Of a stretch of DNA of 64,000 nucleotides, positions 10,378 to 20,137 are shown piece by piece; position 1 is the stretch's first letter, and every line of letters begins with the position of its first letter. The stretch lies in contig CACELK010000003.1 of the NCBI GenBank assembly GCA_902560245.1, forward strand, positions 18,936-82,935. Reading direction: 5' to 3'. The notes under the pieces are model-generated. The model made no database searches. It had not been told where the DNA came from and worked only from the letters and a program-made list of their open reading frames with translations. The position numbers and the translations under genes were made by a program. Source of the stretch: an uncultured Pelagibacteraceae bacterium (GTDB lineage Bacteria > Pseudomonadota > Alphaproteobacteria > Pelagibacterales > Pelagibacteraceae).

Positions 10378-10835
10378 TGAAAGTAATATTGCTTGAAAAT
10401 TTGAGAAAAATTGGGTCGATTGGCGACATTATAGATGTTAGGAGAGGTTTTGCTAGAAACTTTTTAATCGCAAATAAAAAGGCGCTTTATGCTTCCAAAG
10501 AAAATATAAATGAAGTTAATAAAATTAAAACACAATTGGGAAAAAAAGATCAAGAAAAAATGAAAGATGCAAAAAAAATTTTTGAAAAAATTAATAAAAA
10601 AAAATTTACAGTTAAAAAATTAAGTACAGAAAATAATGAATTATATGGATCTGTAAAGCCAACTGAAATTTCTAAAATAATTCTTGAGATAGAAAATTTA
10701 GAAATAAAACCTTCGATGATACAACTGACAAAAGAAATAAAATCTTTAGGTGATTATAAAGTAAAAATTGATCTCCATTCTCAAATACAAGCTATAATAG
10801 ATATCAAAGTTATAGCTGAAGAGACCGTTCAATAA
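10377..10835 (+). CDS. rplI: 50S ribosomal protein L9
   Basis: Large-subunit protein with two globular domains joined by a long helix. In its 152 residues, the N-terminal signature runs from VILLENLRKIGSIGD to VRRGFARNFLI, followed by a Lys-rich connecting helix (about 50-80) and the C-terminal domain with LYGSVKPTEI. It is third gene of the S6-S18-L9 operon; dnaB follows after 67 AT-rich bases. Confidence 0.96.
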   Translation: MKVILLENLRKIGSIGDIIDVRRGFARNFLIANKKALYASKENINEVNKIKTQLGKKDQEKMKDAKKIFEKINKKKFTVKKLSTENNELYGSVKPTEISKIILEIENLEIKPSMIQLTKEIKSLGDYKVKIDLHSQIQAIIDIKVIAEETVQ

Positions 10836-10902
10836 TTATACAATTTTTTCCCCAATATATTTTTTATATTTTTTTTAGTTTTTTTTAATGTAAAAAAAAG
10901 GA

Positions 10903-12321
10903 ATGAATAAAAACTTAAGTTTAGTAAAAAATGCTCATGAGGAATTACCAAATAATATAGAAGCAGAACAATCAGTATTAGGATCGATACTTCTTCAAAA
11001 TGAAATTTTTGATGAAATAAATACTTTGATTGCAAGCGCAAATTTTTATGATCCGCTACATCAAAAAATCTTTGCTGCTATTGAAAACCTTATATATAAA
11101 GGCATGCTTGCAAATCCTATAACTTTAAAAAACCATTTTGAAAAAGAAAAAGATGATATTAATATTCCAGAATATCTTGTAAAAATTACAAAATTTTCTT
11201 CATCATCAAGACAAGCAATTGAATATTCTAAAATCATCTATGATATGTATGTGAGAAGAGAATTAATAAAAATATCTGAAAACACGATAGACAATGCAAA
11301 GATTAATGACCTCAATCTTTCTGGACAAAAAATTATTGAAAATTCCGAAAAATCTTTATTTGATTTAGCAGAAAAAGGTTCATTTAGTTCATCTCTGATT
11401 AAGTTTAATGATGCAATGAAACTGACTATTGAGATGGCCTCAAATGCTTATAAAAATGAGGATGGAATAGTTGGAGTTTCAACAGGTCTTAAAGACATTG
11501 ATGATAGACTTGGAGGTTTACATCAATCAGATTTAATAATCATCGCTGGTAGACCTTCAATGGGTAAAACTGCTTTAGCTACTAACATAGCTTTTTATGC
11601 TGCAAAAAAATTACAAGATGAAAATAAAAAATCTTCAGTTGCTTTTTTCTCTTTAGAGATGTCCTCTGAACAATTATCAACCAGAATTTTAGCTGAACAG
11701 TCTAGAATTACTTCTCACAATATTAGAAGAGGAAAAATATCTGATGATGAATTTGATAAATTTATTGAAACTTCAAAGACAATTTCTGAACTACCGCTCT
11801 TTATAGATGAAACGCCTGCAATAAGCATAGCTGCACTAAGTAATCGAGCTAGAAGAATTAAAAGATTGCATGGATTAGAAATGATTGTAGTAGATTATAT
11901 ACAATTAATGAGAGCTACTATGAATAACAAAGATGGAAGAGTACAGGAAATTTCTGAAATTACCCAGGGTCTTAAAGCCATAGCAAAAGAATTATCAGTT
12001 CCTGTCGTTGCTTTATCTCAACTTTCTAGAGCAGTTGAACAAAGAGATCAAAAAAAACCTCAATTATCTGACTTGAGAGAATCGGGGTCAATTGAACAAG
12101 ATGCTGATGTTGTTATGTTTGTTTACAGGGAAGCTTACTATTTAGAAAAACAGGAACCAAGACCTGCTACTGTAGAACATGCAGAATGGCAAGCTAAAAT
12201 GAACGAAGTTTCAAATTTAGCAGAAATTATTATTGGAAAACAAAGGCATGGACCTACTGGAAATATAATGCTTGAATTTGAGGCAATGTTTACCAAATTT
12301 AAAGATACTCAAATTAGTTAA
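10903..12321 (+). CDS. dnaB: Replicative DNA helicase DnaB
   Basis: Hexameric 5'-3' helicase that unwinds the replication fork. The 472 residues show the N-terminal PNNIEAEQSVLGSILL motif, the RecA-like core with Walker A GRPSMGKT at 216-223, Walker B IVVDYIQLM, and DLRESGSIEQDADVVMFV. No intein interrupts the Walker A or H4 positions where inteins often sit in DnaB. The start codon follows a purine-rich AAAAAAAAGGA tract. Confidence 0.97.
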   Translation: MNKNLSLVKNAHEELPNNIEAEQSVLGSILLQNEIFDEINTLIASANFYDPLHQKIFAAIENLIYKGMLANPITLKNHFEKEKDDINIPEYLVKITKFSSSSRQAIEYSKIIYDMYVRRELIKISENTIDNAKINDLNLSGQKIIENSEKSLFDLAEKGSFSSSLIKFNDAMKLTIEMASNAYKNEDGIVGVSTGLKDIDDRLGGLHQSDLIIIAGRPSMGKTALATNIAFYAAKKLQDENKKSSVAFFSLEMSSEQLSTRILAEQSRITSHNIRRGKISDDEFDKFIETSKTISELPLFIDETPAISIAALSNRARRIKRLHGLEMIVVDYIQLMRATMNNKDGRVQEISEITQGLKAIAKELSVPVVALSQLSRAVEQRDQKKPQLSDLRESGSIEQDADVVMFVYREAYYLEKQEPRPATVEHAEWQAKMNEVSNLAEIIIGKQRHGPTGNIMLEFEAMFTKFKDTQIS

Positions 12322-12343
12322 TATAAAATATATAGTATTGATA

Positions 12344-14737
12344 ATGATTTCAAAACTATATCAGAAAAATATAATCGAAAAGCCTAGAATAATATTTTTT
12401 TTTCTGATTTTTGCATTGTTAACACTTGGTTATTATTCGAAAGATTTTAGATTGGATGCTTCCTCTGAAACTTTATTAATAGAGGGGGACCCTGATCTCA
12501 AATATTTGCGTGAAGTTACAGAAAGATATGGATCAAAAGATTTTTTAGTTTTGACATACTCGCCTAAAGATGGAATGACGTCTAATAGTTCAATAAATAA
12601 TCTTCTTAGTTTGAAATATAAAATTCAAAGTCTTGACTGGGTTCATAGTGTAATTACTTTGCTAGATATACCACTTTTGAATAATTCTGAAGCTCCATTA
12701 ACAGAAAGACTTAATAATTTTGTTACTTTAAAAGATGAAGGTGTAGATAAAGAAAGAGGGTTTGATGAAATTTTAAATAGCCCTGTGTTTAGAAATTTTG
12801 TTATTAGTGAAGACGGTAATACAACTGGTATAATTGTTAATATTAAAAAAGATGAAATAATTAAAAATATTAAAGATAAAAAAGAATTAGAAAAACATAA
12901 AGATTTAGTAAAAAAAAAGAATCATCAAAATATTTTAGAAATTAGAGAGATAATAAAAACATATAGCAAAGACTCTAAAATTTTTCTTGGAGGGATCCCT
13001 ATGATTGCAGATGATATGATGTCATTTATAAAAAGTGATATTATTGTTTTTGGTTTTGGAGTTTTGCTTTTTATTATTGCAACACTTTGGTTTGTATTTA
13101 GAAAATTTATTTGGATTATTGTTCCAATAAGTAGCTGTTTTTTTTCTGTTACTATAATGACTGGCTTACTTGGTCTTTTAGATTGGAAAGTAACAGTTAT
13201 TTCATCAAATTTTATTGCTCTAATGTTAATACTCACTATGGCTATGAATATTCATATGAGTACACGTTTTTTACAAATAAAAAAAAATAACCCCAATCTA
13301 AAAAATCTTGAAATAATATTGATGACTACTTCAAAGATGTTTTGGCCTATAGCATATACAGTTCTTACAACAATTTGTGCGTTCTTATCATTAATTTTTA
13401 GTGAAATAAAACCGATTATAGATTTTGGTTGGATGATGACGTTAGGTTTATTGACTTCTTTTATTGTTACTTTTACTTTACTTCCTACTTTACTAAATTT
13501 TTTGTCGTCTGAAAAAACAAGTATTAAAGAGCAGAATAAATCTAAAGTAACAGAATTTTTTAGTAAAATTTCAATCAATAACGAAAAAATTATTTTTTCA
13601 CTAACGGGATTAATAATTATCTTAAGCATTATTGGTATTTCAAAATTGGAGGTAGAAAATAGCTTTATAAATTATTTTAACAAAAAAACAGAAATTTATA
13701 AGGGAATGAAGTTAATAGATGAAAAATTAGGTGGAACAACTCCTTTAGAGATAATTATAAAATTTCCTAATGAAGAAGAAAATGAAAAAAAAAATGAGGA
13801 TGAAGATTTTGAAGATTGGGGGGATGAAGATAGTCAGAATGATGAGAAGTATTGGTTCACAAAAGATAAAATTGATAAAATAGAAAAAGTTCATAATTAT
13901 CTTGATAAATTACCAGCGGTTGGAAAGGTTTTATCTTTCTCATCTATTCTTAAAGTTGCGGAACAATTAAATAATAACAAACCTTTAGGAACGTTAGAAA
14001 TGGGAGTTTTATATACAAAAATTCCTGACACAATTAAAAAAGAAATAGTTGATCCATATATTTCAATTAAAGATAATGAAGCAAGAATTAATTTAAGAAT
14101 CAAAGACTCTCAAGAAAATCTAAGAAGAAATGACCTTATTAAAAAAATAAATTATGATTTAGAGAATAAATTAGGTTTAAAAAAAAGTGAATTTAAATTG
14201 GCTGGTGTTTTAATTTTATTTAATAATCTATTACAAAGTTTATTTAAGTCACAAATCTTAACTCTTGGTTTTGTTATGGTTGGCATATTAATAATGTTTT
14301 TTATACTTTTTAAAAATTTAAAATTATCTCTTATTGGGGTTGTGCCAAATTTTATAGCAGCTTTTTTTATTTTAGGTATAATTGGACTGCTCGGAATACC
14401 TTTGGATATGATGACTATAACAATTGCTGCTATTACCATTGGAATAGCAGTAGATAATAGTATTCATTATATTTATAGATTTAAAGAAGAATTTAGAAAA
14501 AATAATAATTATACTGAAACATTGCAATTGTGTCATTCAACAGTCGGTGTTGCAATATTAAATACCTCAATCACTATTGTATTTGGATTTTCTATATTGG
14601 TATTTTCAAATTTCATACCTACTATTTATTTTGGAGTTTTCACAGGTATTGCAATGTTGCTAGCAATGATTTCTGTTCTTACTTTATTACCGTCTTTGAT
14701 ATTATTATTTAAACCTTTTGGAGAAATAAATAAATAA
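12344..14737 (+). CDS. RND-superfamily (MMPL-type) exporter
   Basis: Probable inner-membrane exporter of the MMPL/HpnN-like RND branch; the substrate is unknown (lipids or hopanoid-like molecules are typical in this branch, which is inference). It has 797 residues in two halves. Each half has one N-terminal helix (23-43 and about 420-437), a large periplasmic domain, and a block of five helices (about 225-390 and 635-790). An upstream in-frame codon at 12272 would bury the start inside dnaB; the ATG at 12344 follows dnaB and precedes the first helix, so I chose it. An acidic insert, mostly Glu, Asp and Asn, occupies about 477-500 in the second periplasmic domain. Confidence 0.75.
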   Translation: MISKLYQKNIIEKPRIIFFFLIFALLTLGYYSKDFRLDASSETLLIEGDPDLKYLREVTERYGSKDFLVLTYSPKDGMTSNSSINNLLSLKYKIQSLDWVHSVITLLDIPLLNNSEAPLTERLNNFVTLKDEGVDKERGFDEILNSPVFRNFVISEDGNTTGIIVNIKKDEIIKNIKDKKELEKHKDLVKKKNHQNILEIREIIKTYSKDSKIFLGGIPMIADDMMSFIKSDIIVFGFGVLLFIIATLWFVFRKFIWIIVPISSCFFSVTIMTGLLGLLDWKVTVISSNFIALMLILTMAMNIHMSTRFLQIKKNNPNLKNLEIILMTTSKMFWPIAYTVLTTICAFLSLIFSEIKPIIDFGWMMTLGLLTSFIVTFTLLPTLLNFLSSEKTSIKEQNKSKVTEFFSKISINNEKIIFSLTGLIIILSIIGISKLEVENSFINYFNKKTEIYKGMKLIDEKLGGTTPLEIIIKFPNEEENEKKNEDEDFEDWGDEDSQNDEKYWFTKDKIDKIEKVHNYLDKLPAVGKVLSFSSILKVAEQLNNNKPLGTLEMGVLYTKIPDTIKKEIVDPYISIKDNEARINLRIKDSQENLRRNDLIKKINYDLENKLGLKKSEFKLAGVLILFNNLLQSLFKSQILTLGFVMVGILIMFFILFKNLKLSLIGVVPNFIAAFFILGIIGLLGIPLDMMTITIAAITIGIAVDNSIHYIYRFKEEFRKNNNYTETLQLCHSTVGVAILNTSITIVFGFSILVFSNFIPTIYFGVFTGIAMLLAMISVLTLLPSLILLFKPFGEINK

Positions 14738-15282
14738 TGGTCGATAGTTTATTAGATTTTTATAAATCTATTTCCGGATTCGATTTGATTTATTTAATAA
14801 TCACCGTGTGGTCTCTAATTAAATGCTCTTCGAAAGGTTTCGTTTTAAGTATACTGTCAGCCTCTAAATGGTTATTAGCATATGTGGTTACTCTAATTCT
14901 TTTTCCTAAGGTTAAACCATACGTAAAAGATGTTATAGATAATCAATATGTATTAGACTTAGTTTTGGGAGTTGGAATATTTGTTGTCGTAATATTTCTA
15001 ATATTAATTATTAACAAAGGTGTATCTAAAACTATAAAATATTCGGGAATCGGTAAGGTAGATACTGTTTTTGGCTTCTTTTTTGGTTTTGTGAGAGCCT
15101 ACATTGTCTGTGTGTGTATTTTTGCAACTGTTAATATCTTCTATAATCATAAAAATTGGCCAATAAATACATCTAAATCCTTTACCTTTTCATATGTTAA
15201 AAAAGGTAGTAACTATCTTATAAAAGAATTTCCAAATGAAAAAGAATACAAAGATGCTAAAGAAAAAGTTCAAGATATATAA
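14737..15282 (+). CDS. CvpA family membrane protein
   Basis: A 181-residue protein with four predicted membrane helices (about 14-32, 40-60, 75-95, 108-130) and the CvpA-family features SGFDLIYLIITVWSLIKCSSKGF and GIGKVDTVFGFFFGFVRAYIVC. The family is linked to colicin V production in E. coli and is often encoded beside purF, as here. Its start shares a base with the end of the exporter gene, and its 3' end overlaps purF by 29 bases (from the ATG at 15254). The biochemical role is not known. Confidence 0.82.
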   Translation: MVDSLLDFYKSISGFDLIYLIITVWSLIKCSSKGFVLSILSASKWLLAYVVTLILFPKVKPYVKDVIDNQYVLDLVLGVGIFVVVIFLILIINKGVSKTIKYSGIGKVDTVFGFFFGFVRAYIVCVCIFATVNIFYNHKNWPINTSKSFTFSYVKKGSNYLIKEFPNEKEYKDAKEKVQDI

Positions 15283-16717
15283 TCCCAAGATCAAAGAGGA
15301 ATGTGCTGTATTTGGTATCAGTAACAATCAAGATGCTTCAGCTTTAACAGCTTTAGGACTCCATGCTTTGCAACACAGAGGGCAAGAGGGCTGTGGAATT
15401 GTATCATTTGATGGAAATCAATATCACTCTGAAAAAAGGTTTGGACTAGTTGGAGACAATTTTAGTAAAGAAAAAGTAATCAAAACTTTACCAGGAAATT
15501 ATGCAATAGGTCATAATAGATACTCTACAACTGGAGGAACAACTTTAAGAAATATCCAGCCTTTTTTTGCTGATACAAATGCTGGAGGTATAGGTGTTGC
15601 ACATAATGGTAACTTAACTAATGCAATTACCTTAAGAAAGAAAATGGTAGATGAGGGATCAATTTTTTATACAACTTCAGATACAGAGACTATAGTAAAA
15701 TTGATTGCAAGATCAAAAAGAGCAAAAACAATTGATAAAGTGATTGATGCACTCTTCCAAATTCAAGGTGGATATGCATTAGTAATAATGACACAAAGTA
15801 CTTTAATAGGAGTCAGAGACCCATATGGAATTAGACCTTTGGTTTTAGGAAAACTTAAAAATTCATATGTTCTTGCCTCAGAAACTTGTGCTTTAGATAT
15901 AATCGGTGCAAAATTTATAAGGGAAGTTGAAAATGGAGAAATTGTTTGTATAGAAAATGATAAATTGGAGAGTGTTAAACCATTTCCTCAAAAAAAAATT
16001 AGGCCGTGTGTTTTTGAATATATTTATTTTTCACGACCAGACAGTATTTTAAATGGTAAAACTGCATACGAGTATAGAAAAAATTTTGGAGCAGAATTAG
16101 CAAAACAAGAAAATTTAAATGCTGATTTAGTAGTCCCTGTGCCGGACTCTGGTAACGCCGCAGCATTGGGTTATGCACAAGAGAAAAAAATTAATTTTGA
16201 ACTAGGCTTAATAAGAAATCATTATGTTGGAAGAACTTTTATTGAACCATCACAAAAAATTCGAAGTTTAGGAGTTAAACTAAAATTAAATGCTAATTTG
16301 TCTGTTATCAAAAATAAAAAAATTATATTAGTAGACGATTCTTTAGTAAGAGGTACCACTTCATCAAAAATAGTAAAAATGTTGTACGATGCTGGAGCAA
16401 AGGAAATTCATGTAAGAATAGCTAGTCCAGAAATTAAATTTCCAGATTTCTATGGTGTAGATACTCCAACTAAAAAAGAGTTATTAGCTGCAAATAATTC
16501 AGTTGAAAAGATTTGTGAACTGATAGGTGCGAAATCATTAAAATTTTTAGATATTGACGGTCTTTATAAAGCCATGGGATTTGAAAAAAGGAATGAACTA
16601 TATCCCCAACTTACTGATCACCACTTTACAGGAGACTATCCAGTTAAAATAATTGATGAATTAGGTGAAGATAAAGTAACACAATTGTCTTTATTAAGTA
16701 CGGGATCAAATAATTAA
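15254..16717 (+). CDS. purF: Amidophosphoribosyltransferase PurF
   Basis: First committed step of purine synthesis: PRPP plus glutamine gives phosphoribosylamine. A short propeptide precedes the nucleophile Cys17 (EECAVFGI), exposed after processing. ALQHRGQEGCGI and HNRYSTTG belong to the N-terminal Ntn-hydrolase glutaminase, and the PRPP loop VDDSLVRGTTS lies in the C-terminal phosphoribosyltransferase domain. An upstream in-frame ATG at 15236 would add six residues; both starts lie inside cvpA. Length 487 (or 493) is normal for the family. Confidence 0.95.
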   Translation: MLKKKFKIYNPKIKEECAVFGISNNQDASALTALGLHALQHRGQEGCGIVSFDGNQYHSEKRFGLVGDNFSKEKVIKTLPGNYAIGHNRYSTTGGTTLRNIQPFFADTNAGGIGVAHNGNLTNAITLRKKMVDEGSIFYTTSDTETIVKLIARSKRAKTIDKVIDALFQIQGGYALVIMTQSTLIGVRDPYGIRPLVLGKLKNSYVLASETCALDIIGAKFIREVENGEIVCIENDKLESVKPFPQKKIRPCVFEYIYFSRPDSILNGKTAYEYRKNFGAELAKQENLNADLVVPVPDSGNAAALGYAQEKKINFELGLIRNHYVGRTFIEPSQKIRSLGVKLKLNANLSVIKNKKIILVDDSLVRGTTSSKIVKMLYDAGAKEIHVRIASPEIKFPDFYGVDTPTKKELLAANNSVEKICELIGAKSLKFLDIDGLYKAMGFEKRNELYPQLTDHHFTGDYPVKIIDELGEDKVTQLSLLSTGSNN

Positions 16718-17271
16718 TGAAAAAAGTAAGTTTTACCGAAATGAAAAATGGAACTAAGGAAGATTATCTTTTTTTAGATAAACATGAAAAAGATTTTGCA
16801 AGTCATACTGCTGATAGAATATTAAAATTTATGTCTGGCTTGACTGAAACTCTTGAAGGATACCAAGTATCAAGATTAGAACATTCTCTTCAAAGCGCAA
16901 CAAGAGCTTTAAAAGCTGGAGAAGATGAAGAGATGATTGTTGCAGCATTGCTTCATGACATTGGTGATGAATTGGCACCAATGAATCATTCAGAGTATGC
17001 GGCAGCAATACTTAAACCATATGTTTCAGAAAGAACTCATTGGATAATTGAAAAACATGGGGAATTCCAGGCGTATTATTATGCTCATCATTTAGGAGGC
17101 AATAGAAACAAAAGAGATAAATATAAGGGTCATAAATATTATCAAGCTACAGTAGATTTTTGTGAAAATTATGATCAAGGTTCTTTTGATCCAAAATATA
17201 AATCATTGCCTTTAGAACATTTTAAACCAATGGTAAAAAGAATTTTTTCTAGAAAACCTTATTCACAATAA
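16717..17271 (+). CDS. HD-domain protein of the PhnZ/MIOX-like oxygenase superfamily, function unknown
   Basis: The 184 residues carry an HD-domain metal site: [11 protein letters not shown] (first His), LLHDIGDEL (HD pair), IEKHGEFQ (His) and a late DF. Spacing and the LEHSLQ motif resemble the small HD proteins that include the phosphonate-cleaving oxygenase PhnZ rather than nucleotide phosphohydrolases. However, where PhnZ/TmpB have YxxE before the first metal His, this protein reads LEGY, so the phosphonate signature is missing. The ATG overlaps the purF stop codon (TAATGA), suggesting coupled translation. Substrate and reaction are unknown; a simple phosphohydrolase remains possible. Confidence 0.6.
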   Translation: MKKVSFTEMKNGTKEDYLFLDKHEKDFASHTADRILKFMSGLTETLEGYQVSRLEHSLQSATRALKAGEDEEMIVAALLHDIGDELAPMNHSEYAAAILKPYVSERTHWIIEKHGEFQAYYYAHHLGGNRNKRDKYKGHKYYQATVDFCENYDQGSFDPKYKSLPLEHFKPMVKRIFSRKPYSQ

Positions 17272-17290
17272 TTTTTTTTTACTTTTTTTT

Positions 17291-19243
17291 ATGACTAATC
17301 AACTTTCAAACGAAAAAAGTCCTTATTTAAAACAGCACGAAAAAAATCCTGTTAATTGGTTACCTTGGAATAAAGAAACCTTAAAAAAAGCAAAAGATGA
17401 AAAAAAACCAATTTTTTTAAGTATTGGATATGCAAGTTGTCATTGGTGCCATGTGATGGCGCATGAAAGTTTTGAAAACATTGATACAGCGAAAATAATG
17501 AATGATAAATTTATAAATATTAAAGTAGATAGGGAGGAAAGACCTGATCTTGATTTTATTTTTCAAAAAAGTTTAGGAATTCTAACTGGTGCACAAGGTG
17601 GATGGCCACTTTCTATGTTCTTAGATGAAAATGGAGTTCCATTTACAGGTGGAACATATTTTCCTCCAAAAGAACTTCAGGGACGTCCAAGTTTTAACTC
17701 GGTTTTAGAAAATGTCTCAAAAGTATATTCCGAAAATAGAGAAAAAATAATTTCTCAAGTTTCTCAAATGCAATTAGTTTTTAAAGAATTGAATATCAAA
17801 AATTCAGTTTTAAAACAGGACCTAGAGCCTCTTGCTGAGAAGATCATTCAATATATGGACAAAGATAATGGTGGTTTTCAAGGTGCTCCTAAATTTCCTC
17901 AATTTTATATTTTTGAAACTTTATTATATTTTTATCTAAAAAATAAAAATAAAAACTTTTTGGATCCTGTTAAAAATTTATTAAAAAATATTTCATCTAA
18001 AGGAATTTATGACCATCTGGATGGTGGAATAAGTAGATATACCGTAGACGAAAAATGGATAGTGCCCCATTTTGAAAAAATGCTTTATGATAATATTTTG
18101 TTTGTTAAAATTTTAAATATATTTGTCAACTATTCAAAAGATAATTATTTTAAGAATAAGCTTTCACAAACTATAAATTTTATTAATTCAGATTTTAAAA
18201 ATAAAAATAATTTATTAGGTTCTGCCTATGATGCTGATAGCGAAGGAGTTGAAGGAAAATTTTATACTTGGAAATATGAAGAATTGAAAAATATACTCGA
18301 AAACGATTTAGATTTACTAAAGAAAAAATATGAAATCTCAGAAAGTGGTAATTTTGAGGGATTAAATATTCTTGTAGAAAAAAGTAATCATAAATTAACT
18401 GCAGATGAATACGATAAAATTAAAAAAATTGAAGAGAAGCTCAAAAATATTCGAGATAAAAGAATAAAACCATTTTTTGATGATAAAACACAAACAGATT
18501 TAAATAGTTACTGGATATATTCAATATTACATTCATCGTTTATTTTAGATGATAAAAAACTTTTTGAACAAGCAAATAAATATTTTAATAACCTTAAAAA
18601 AATTTTAAGTAAAAATGTTTTTCACTGTTACAATAAAGATAGAAAAGAAATAGATGTTTTTTTAGAGGATTACTCTTATTTTTGTTTATTATTAGTTTCA
18701 ATGTACGAAATAAAAAATGATAAGGAATCGATAAAATTATGTTCTGAATTAATGAAGTATACATGGGAAAACTTTTATGATGAAGAAAATGTGATACTTC
18801 AAAAAAATATTAAAATTAATAATGATCTTTTTGTAAAACCAATAGATATAATTGATAATAATATTCCTAATGGGAACAGTATATTTTTGTTAGTATGTAA
18901 CAAATTATTCAATATAACTGGGGATGCTTTTTGGGAGGAAAAAATTATCAATTTAAAAAAATCCTTTCATTCATTTCTAAACAATAGTTTCTCTCAAATG
19001 TTCAGCTATATTAAAATTATAGATATATGTGAACAAAATTTAACAATTACATTCCATGGAAATAATGAAAAACTAAAACAAATCAAAGAGATTTTAATTA
19101 AAGATTATTTTGAAACTGCAACCTTTATTTATAAAAATAATGAAAACGAGAGCTTTGTTATAGTTTGTAAAAATCACACCTGTTCTGAAAAACTAAAAGA
19201 TATAGAAGATGTAAAAAAATACCTTAATGAAAAGCTTATCTGA
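17291..19243 (+). CDS. YyaL/DUF255 thioredoxin-domain protein (spermatogenesis-associated protein 20 family)
   Basis: A 650-residue cytosolic protein. The N-terminal thioredoxin-like domain (about 1-170) starts with [20 protein letters not shown] and carries a CHWC redox motif ([18 protein letters not shown]) followed by [10 protein letters not shown]. The rest looks like an (alpha/alpha)6 barrel: [39 protein letters not shown] and [14 protein letters not shown] are family hallmarks. The length fits the family. Its cellular function is not established. It overlaps the next transporter gene by 17 bases. Confidence 0.85.
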   Translation: MTNQLSNEKSPYLKQHEKNPVNWLPWNKETLKKAKDEKKPIFLSIGYASCHWCHVMAHESFENIDTAKIMNDKFINIKVDREERPDLDFIFQKSLGILTGAQGGWPLSMFLDENGVPFTGGTYFPPKELQGRPSFNSVLENVSKVYSENREKIISQVSQMQLVFKELNIKNSVLKQDLEPLAEKIIQYMDKDNGGFQGAPKFPQFYIFETLLYFYLKNKNKNFLDPVKNLLKNISSKGIYDHLDGGISRYTVDEKWIVPHFEKMLYDNILFVKILNIFVNYSKDNYFKNKLSQTINFINSDFKNKNNLLGSAYDADSEGVEGKFYTWKYEELKNILENDLDLLKKKYEISESGNFEGLNILVEKSNHKLTADEYDKIKKIEEKLKNIRDKRIKPFFDDKTQTDLNSYWIYSILHSSFILDDKKLFEQANKYFNNLKKILSKNVFHCYNKDRKEIDVFLEDYSYFCLLLVSMYEIKNDKESIKLCSELMKYTWENFYDEENVILQKNIKINNDLFVKPIDIIDNNIPNGNSIFLLVCNKLFNITGDAFWEEKIINLKKSFHSFLNNSFSQMFSYIKIIDICEQNLTITFHGNNEKLKQIKEILIKDYFETATFIYKNNENESFVIVCKNHTCSEKLKDIEDVKKYLNEKLI

Positions 19244-20087
19244 TCAAAAAAAAGGTTCTTTACTTGCGTTTATTGGTGTTATGTTTATCACACCAGACTC
19301 ATTATTAATAAGACTAAGCAACCTAGAAACATGGGGTTTGCTTTTTTATAGAGGAATTATACCTTTTTTTATAGTTTTATTAGGATTAGTTTTTTTTTAT
19401 AAAAAAAATTTTTTAAAAGCTTTATTTAATATTGGATATGCTGGAATTTATTACGCGTTAAGTTTTTCAATTTGTAATATTACTTTTATTATTTCTATTC
19501 AAAATACTAATGTAGCAAATACACTTATTATGGTTGCAATGGCTCCTATGCTTTCTGCTTTCCTTAGTGCAATTTTTTTAAAAGAAACACCAGATAAAAA
19601 TACATTGATAGCAATTTTAATTACATTCTTATCTGTTACTTATATTTTTTATGATTCTTTACAGTTAGGAAATATTCTTGGAGATATTTTTGGCTTTATT
19701 ACTGCTTTGGGGTTAGCAGTGAATGCAAATATCGCAAGGTATGCAAAAGACAAAGATCTAGTTCCGGCTGCGGTAATTGGAAAATTTTTGACTGCTGCTT
19801 TTGCATTTTTATTTGTAAAAAATTTTATTTTAATTGATAAAGATATTTTTTACGTTCCTCTTATGTGTGTAATGTGTGTCGCAATTCCTTTTGTGCTTGT
19901 AACAATTGCACCAAGATTTATTACTGCTGCAGAAGTAAATCTTTTCTTTTTACTTGAGGTAATTTTGGGTCCAATTTGGGTCTGGCTTGTTATTAAGGAG
20001 CAGCCTAGTATGGAAACAATAGTTGGAGGTATAATTATAATTTCTACTATCGCAATCCACTCTTTTTTAGCCTTAAAAAAAACATAA
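19227..20087 (+). CDS. EamA-type (DMT superfamily) transporter
   Basis: A 286-residue membrane protein with about ten hydrophobic helices in two EamA repeats. The first repeat has [33 protein letters not shown] and [28 protein letters not shown]; the second has [21 protein letters not shown]. It probably exports or imports a small metabolite, which the sequence does not reveal. One of three EamA proteins in this window (others at 23703 and 60818); it resembles the 23703 protein in its ending motif. Confidence 0.82.
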   Translation: MKSLSDQKKGSLLAFIGVMFITPDSLLIRLSNLETWGLLFYRGIIPFFIVLLGLVFFYKKNFLKALFNIGYAGIYYALSFSICNITFIISIQNTNVANTLIMVAMAPMLSAFLSAIFLKETPDKNTLIAILITFLSVTYIFYDSLQLGNILGDIFGFITALGLAVNANIARYAKDKDLVPAAVIGKFLTAAFAFLFVKNFILIDKDIFYVPLMCVMCVAIPFVLVTIAPRFITAAEVNLFFLLEVILGPIWVWLVIKEQPSMETIVGGIIIISTIAIHSFLALKKT

Positions 20088-20137
20088 ACGAAAATTAAGT
20101 ACTTGCTTTTTTATACAAAAAGCATACTCACGCAGAA

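Noticed and set aside
10903..12321. Possible intein in dnaB
   Set aside because: The gene has the normal 472-residue length and uninterrupted Walker A, Walker B and DLRESG motifs.
12925..14439. Several minus-strand open frames of 68-125 residues
   Set aside because: All are shadows of the RND/MMPL exporter; hydrophobic helices read backwards give long open frames without family features.
20104..20124. 8-bp hairpin TGCTTTTT/AAAAAGCA before the MFS gene
   Set aside because: Mostly A-T pairs, no T-run after it in either direction that would make a terminator; likely chance in AT-rich DNA.
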